From IMG/VR virus record IMGVR_UViG_3300017740_000078, positions 1 through 24,736 of that record: a DNA stretch of 24,736 nt; one strand, written 5' to 3'. Under the pieces are notes generated by a model. The model was not told where the DNA came from, searched no databases, and saw nothing but the letters and a program-made list of their open reading frames with translations. Positions 24,295 through 24,736 of this stretch are shown here, piece after piece. Position numbers and translations under genes: made by a program. The stretch's first letter is position 1. Every line of letters starts with the position of its first letter. This stretch comes from a virus.

Positions 24295-24670
24295 AAGTAT
24301 TACATTTAATCCTGATACTGGAGTACCTTATGGTGCAAATTTAACCATTTACGGTGGTTCCAATTTTAATAATACTTTCAATGTTACCGATAATGCAAAT
24401 AATAATTTTAATTTAACAGGTTATAGTGGTTCTGCTGCTATATCAAAGAGTGTATCTATTGGTGCAACTTTAGGCATTACAACAGCATTTACAGTTGGAA
24501 TTACAAGTGCTATTGGTGGTAAGTTGGAAATATCCTTAGGGTCAACTGCAACTAGAAATCTGGCGGAAGGAAGATATGTATATGATGTTTTAATTAGTAG
24601 TGGATCTACAACTTATACTTTGGTGAATGGTAACATAATGGTAGTCCCAGTAGTATCTGCAGCACCATAA
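24284..24670 (+). CDS. Beta-rich putative virion protein (128 aa)
   Basis: The sequence is rich in Asn, Thr, Ser, Gly and Ala and low in charge, with an N-rich stretch (NFNNTFNVTDNANNNFNLTG, about residues 27-46). A pattern at the C-terminal end (LAEGRYVYDVLISSG, then TTYTLVNGNIMVVP) is common in small beta-sandwich tail or fibre-associated phage proteins: a Y-x-Y-D strand, a turn and a final strand ending V-x-P. It has no signal peptide. Its place between the giant structural gene and a neck-type gene, with a good AGGAA site, supports a structural role. Similarity to baseplate upper proteins (BppU-like N-terminal domain) is possible but not demonstrated. Confidence 0.75.
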   Translation: MPSRSITFNPDTGVPYGANLTIYGGSNFNNTFNVTDNANNNFNLTGYSGSAAISKSVSIGATLGITTAFTVGITSAIGGKLEISLGSTATRNLAEGRYVYDVLISSGSTTYTLVNGNIMVVPVVSAAP

Positions 24671-24673
24671 ATA
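24666..24673 (+). promoter_or_regulatory. Candidate late promoter -10 element before the next virion gene
   Basis: CATAAATA fits the NATAAATA late promoter form. It overlaps the stop codon of the 128-aa gene and lies 22 bases before the ATG at 24696, a suitable distance for a short leader. It would start the next, probably neck-protein, transcript. Confidence 0.5.
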
Positions 24674-24695
24674 CATTTAGGAAACTAGAGAATAA

Positions 24696-24736
24696 ATGGC
24701 TCAACCAGCAAGTAGAACAGATCTAGTTAATTACTG
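24696..24736 (+). CDS. Start of next virion gene, possibly neck protein gp13-like (partial)
   Basis: ATG at 24696 opens a frame reading M-A-Q-P-A-S-R-T-D-L-V-N-Y that runs off the right edge after 13 complete codons. AGAG (24687-24690) lies 5 bases upstream as a weak ribosome binding site, and a late promoter candidate lies at 24666. The beginning resembles the short M-A-x-P-x-S-R-x-x-L-x-x-Y start of a structural protein following the baseplate genes in T4-like cyanophages, and T4 order would place gp13 here. Thirteen residues are too few for a firm call. Confidence 0.55.
   Translation, partial: MAQPASRTDLVNY

Noticed and set aside
1-24736. tRNA genes, CRISPR array, insertion sequence, attachment site
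   Set aside because: No cloverleaf-like segment, regularly spaced identical repeat, transposase or integrase frame, or terminal inverted repeats were seen; the DNA is fully taken up by structural genes.

Overview
This window looks like the baseplate and tail-fibre part of the virion gene cluster of a T4-like (myovirus-type) marine phage. The DNA is AT-rich and all genes lie on the + strand, packed almost end to end. I recognise gp25, gp6 and gp8 by their sequence character and by their T4-like order (25, 6, [7 slot], 8, [9-12 slot], then a neck-type gene). The style of the large Gly/Ser/Thr/Asn-rich structural proteins, the DUF4815-like N-terminus and the NATAAATA-type late promoter candidates resemble T4-like phages of marine picocyanobacteria. 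A related host such as Pelagibacter cannot be excluded from this sequence alone.

Layout: 2-316 is the C-terminal part of gp25 (sheath initiator / wedge). 318-2384 is gp6 (wedge, Baseplate_J type) with a low-complexity C-terminal tail. 2405-14643 is one giant structural gene in the position of T4 gene 7, but in this sequence it is broken into two reading frames near 10277-10283. Adding one A to the AAA run at 10277-10279 would give a single 4079-residue protein; as given, the first part ends at 10306 and the second part (10279-14643) has no credible start. 14678-16231 is gp8 (wedge). 16238-23896 is a second giant protein (2552 aa) with a DUF4815-like N-terminus, sitting where T4 has genes 9-12. 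23898-24125, 24112-24294 and 24284-24670 are three small overlapping genes (75, 60 and 128 aa). 24696 to the right edge is the start of the next virion gene.

How they work together: gp25, gp6 and the gene-7-slot protein would form the core bundle of each baseplate wedge, gp8 sits on it, and the two giants probably supply the peripheral baseplate, host-contact or fibre-like structures. Several short beta-rich modules (GSGY, H-x-x-x-x-G, GDEVI-YT/RG, G-TSGA) recur within and between the giant proteins, and one also occurs inside gp8. This suggests the periphery of the baseplate grew by shuffling and duplication of small modules. A YHYH-like domain is embedded in the first giant.

No tRNA, CRISPR array, insertion sequence or rho-independent terminator was seen. 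Once the frameshift is taken into account, there is no non-coding stretch longer than about 35 bases.
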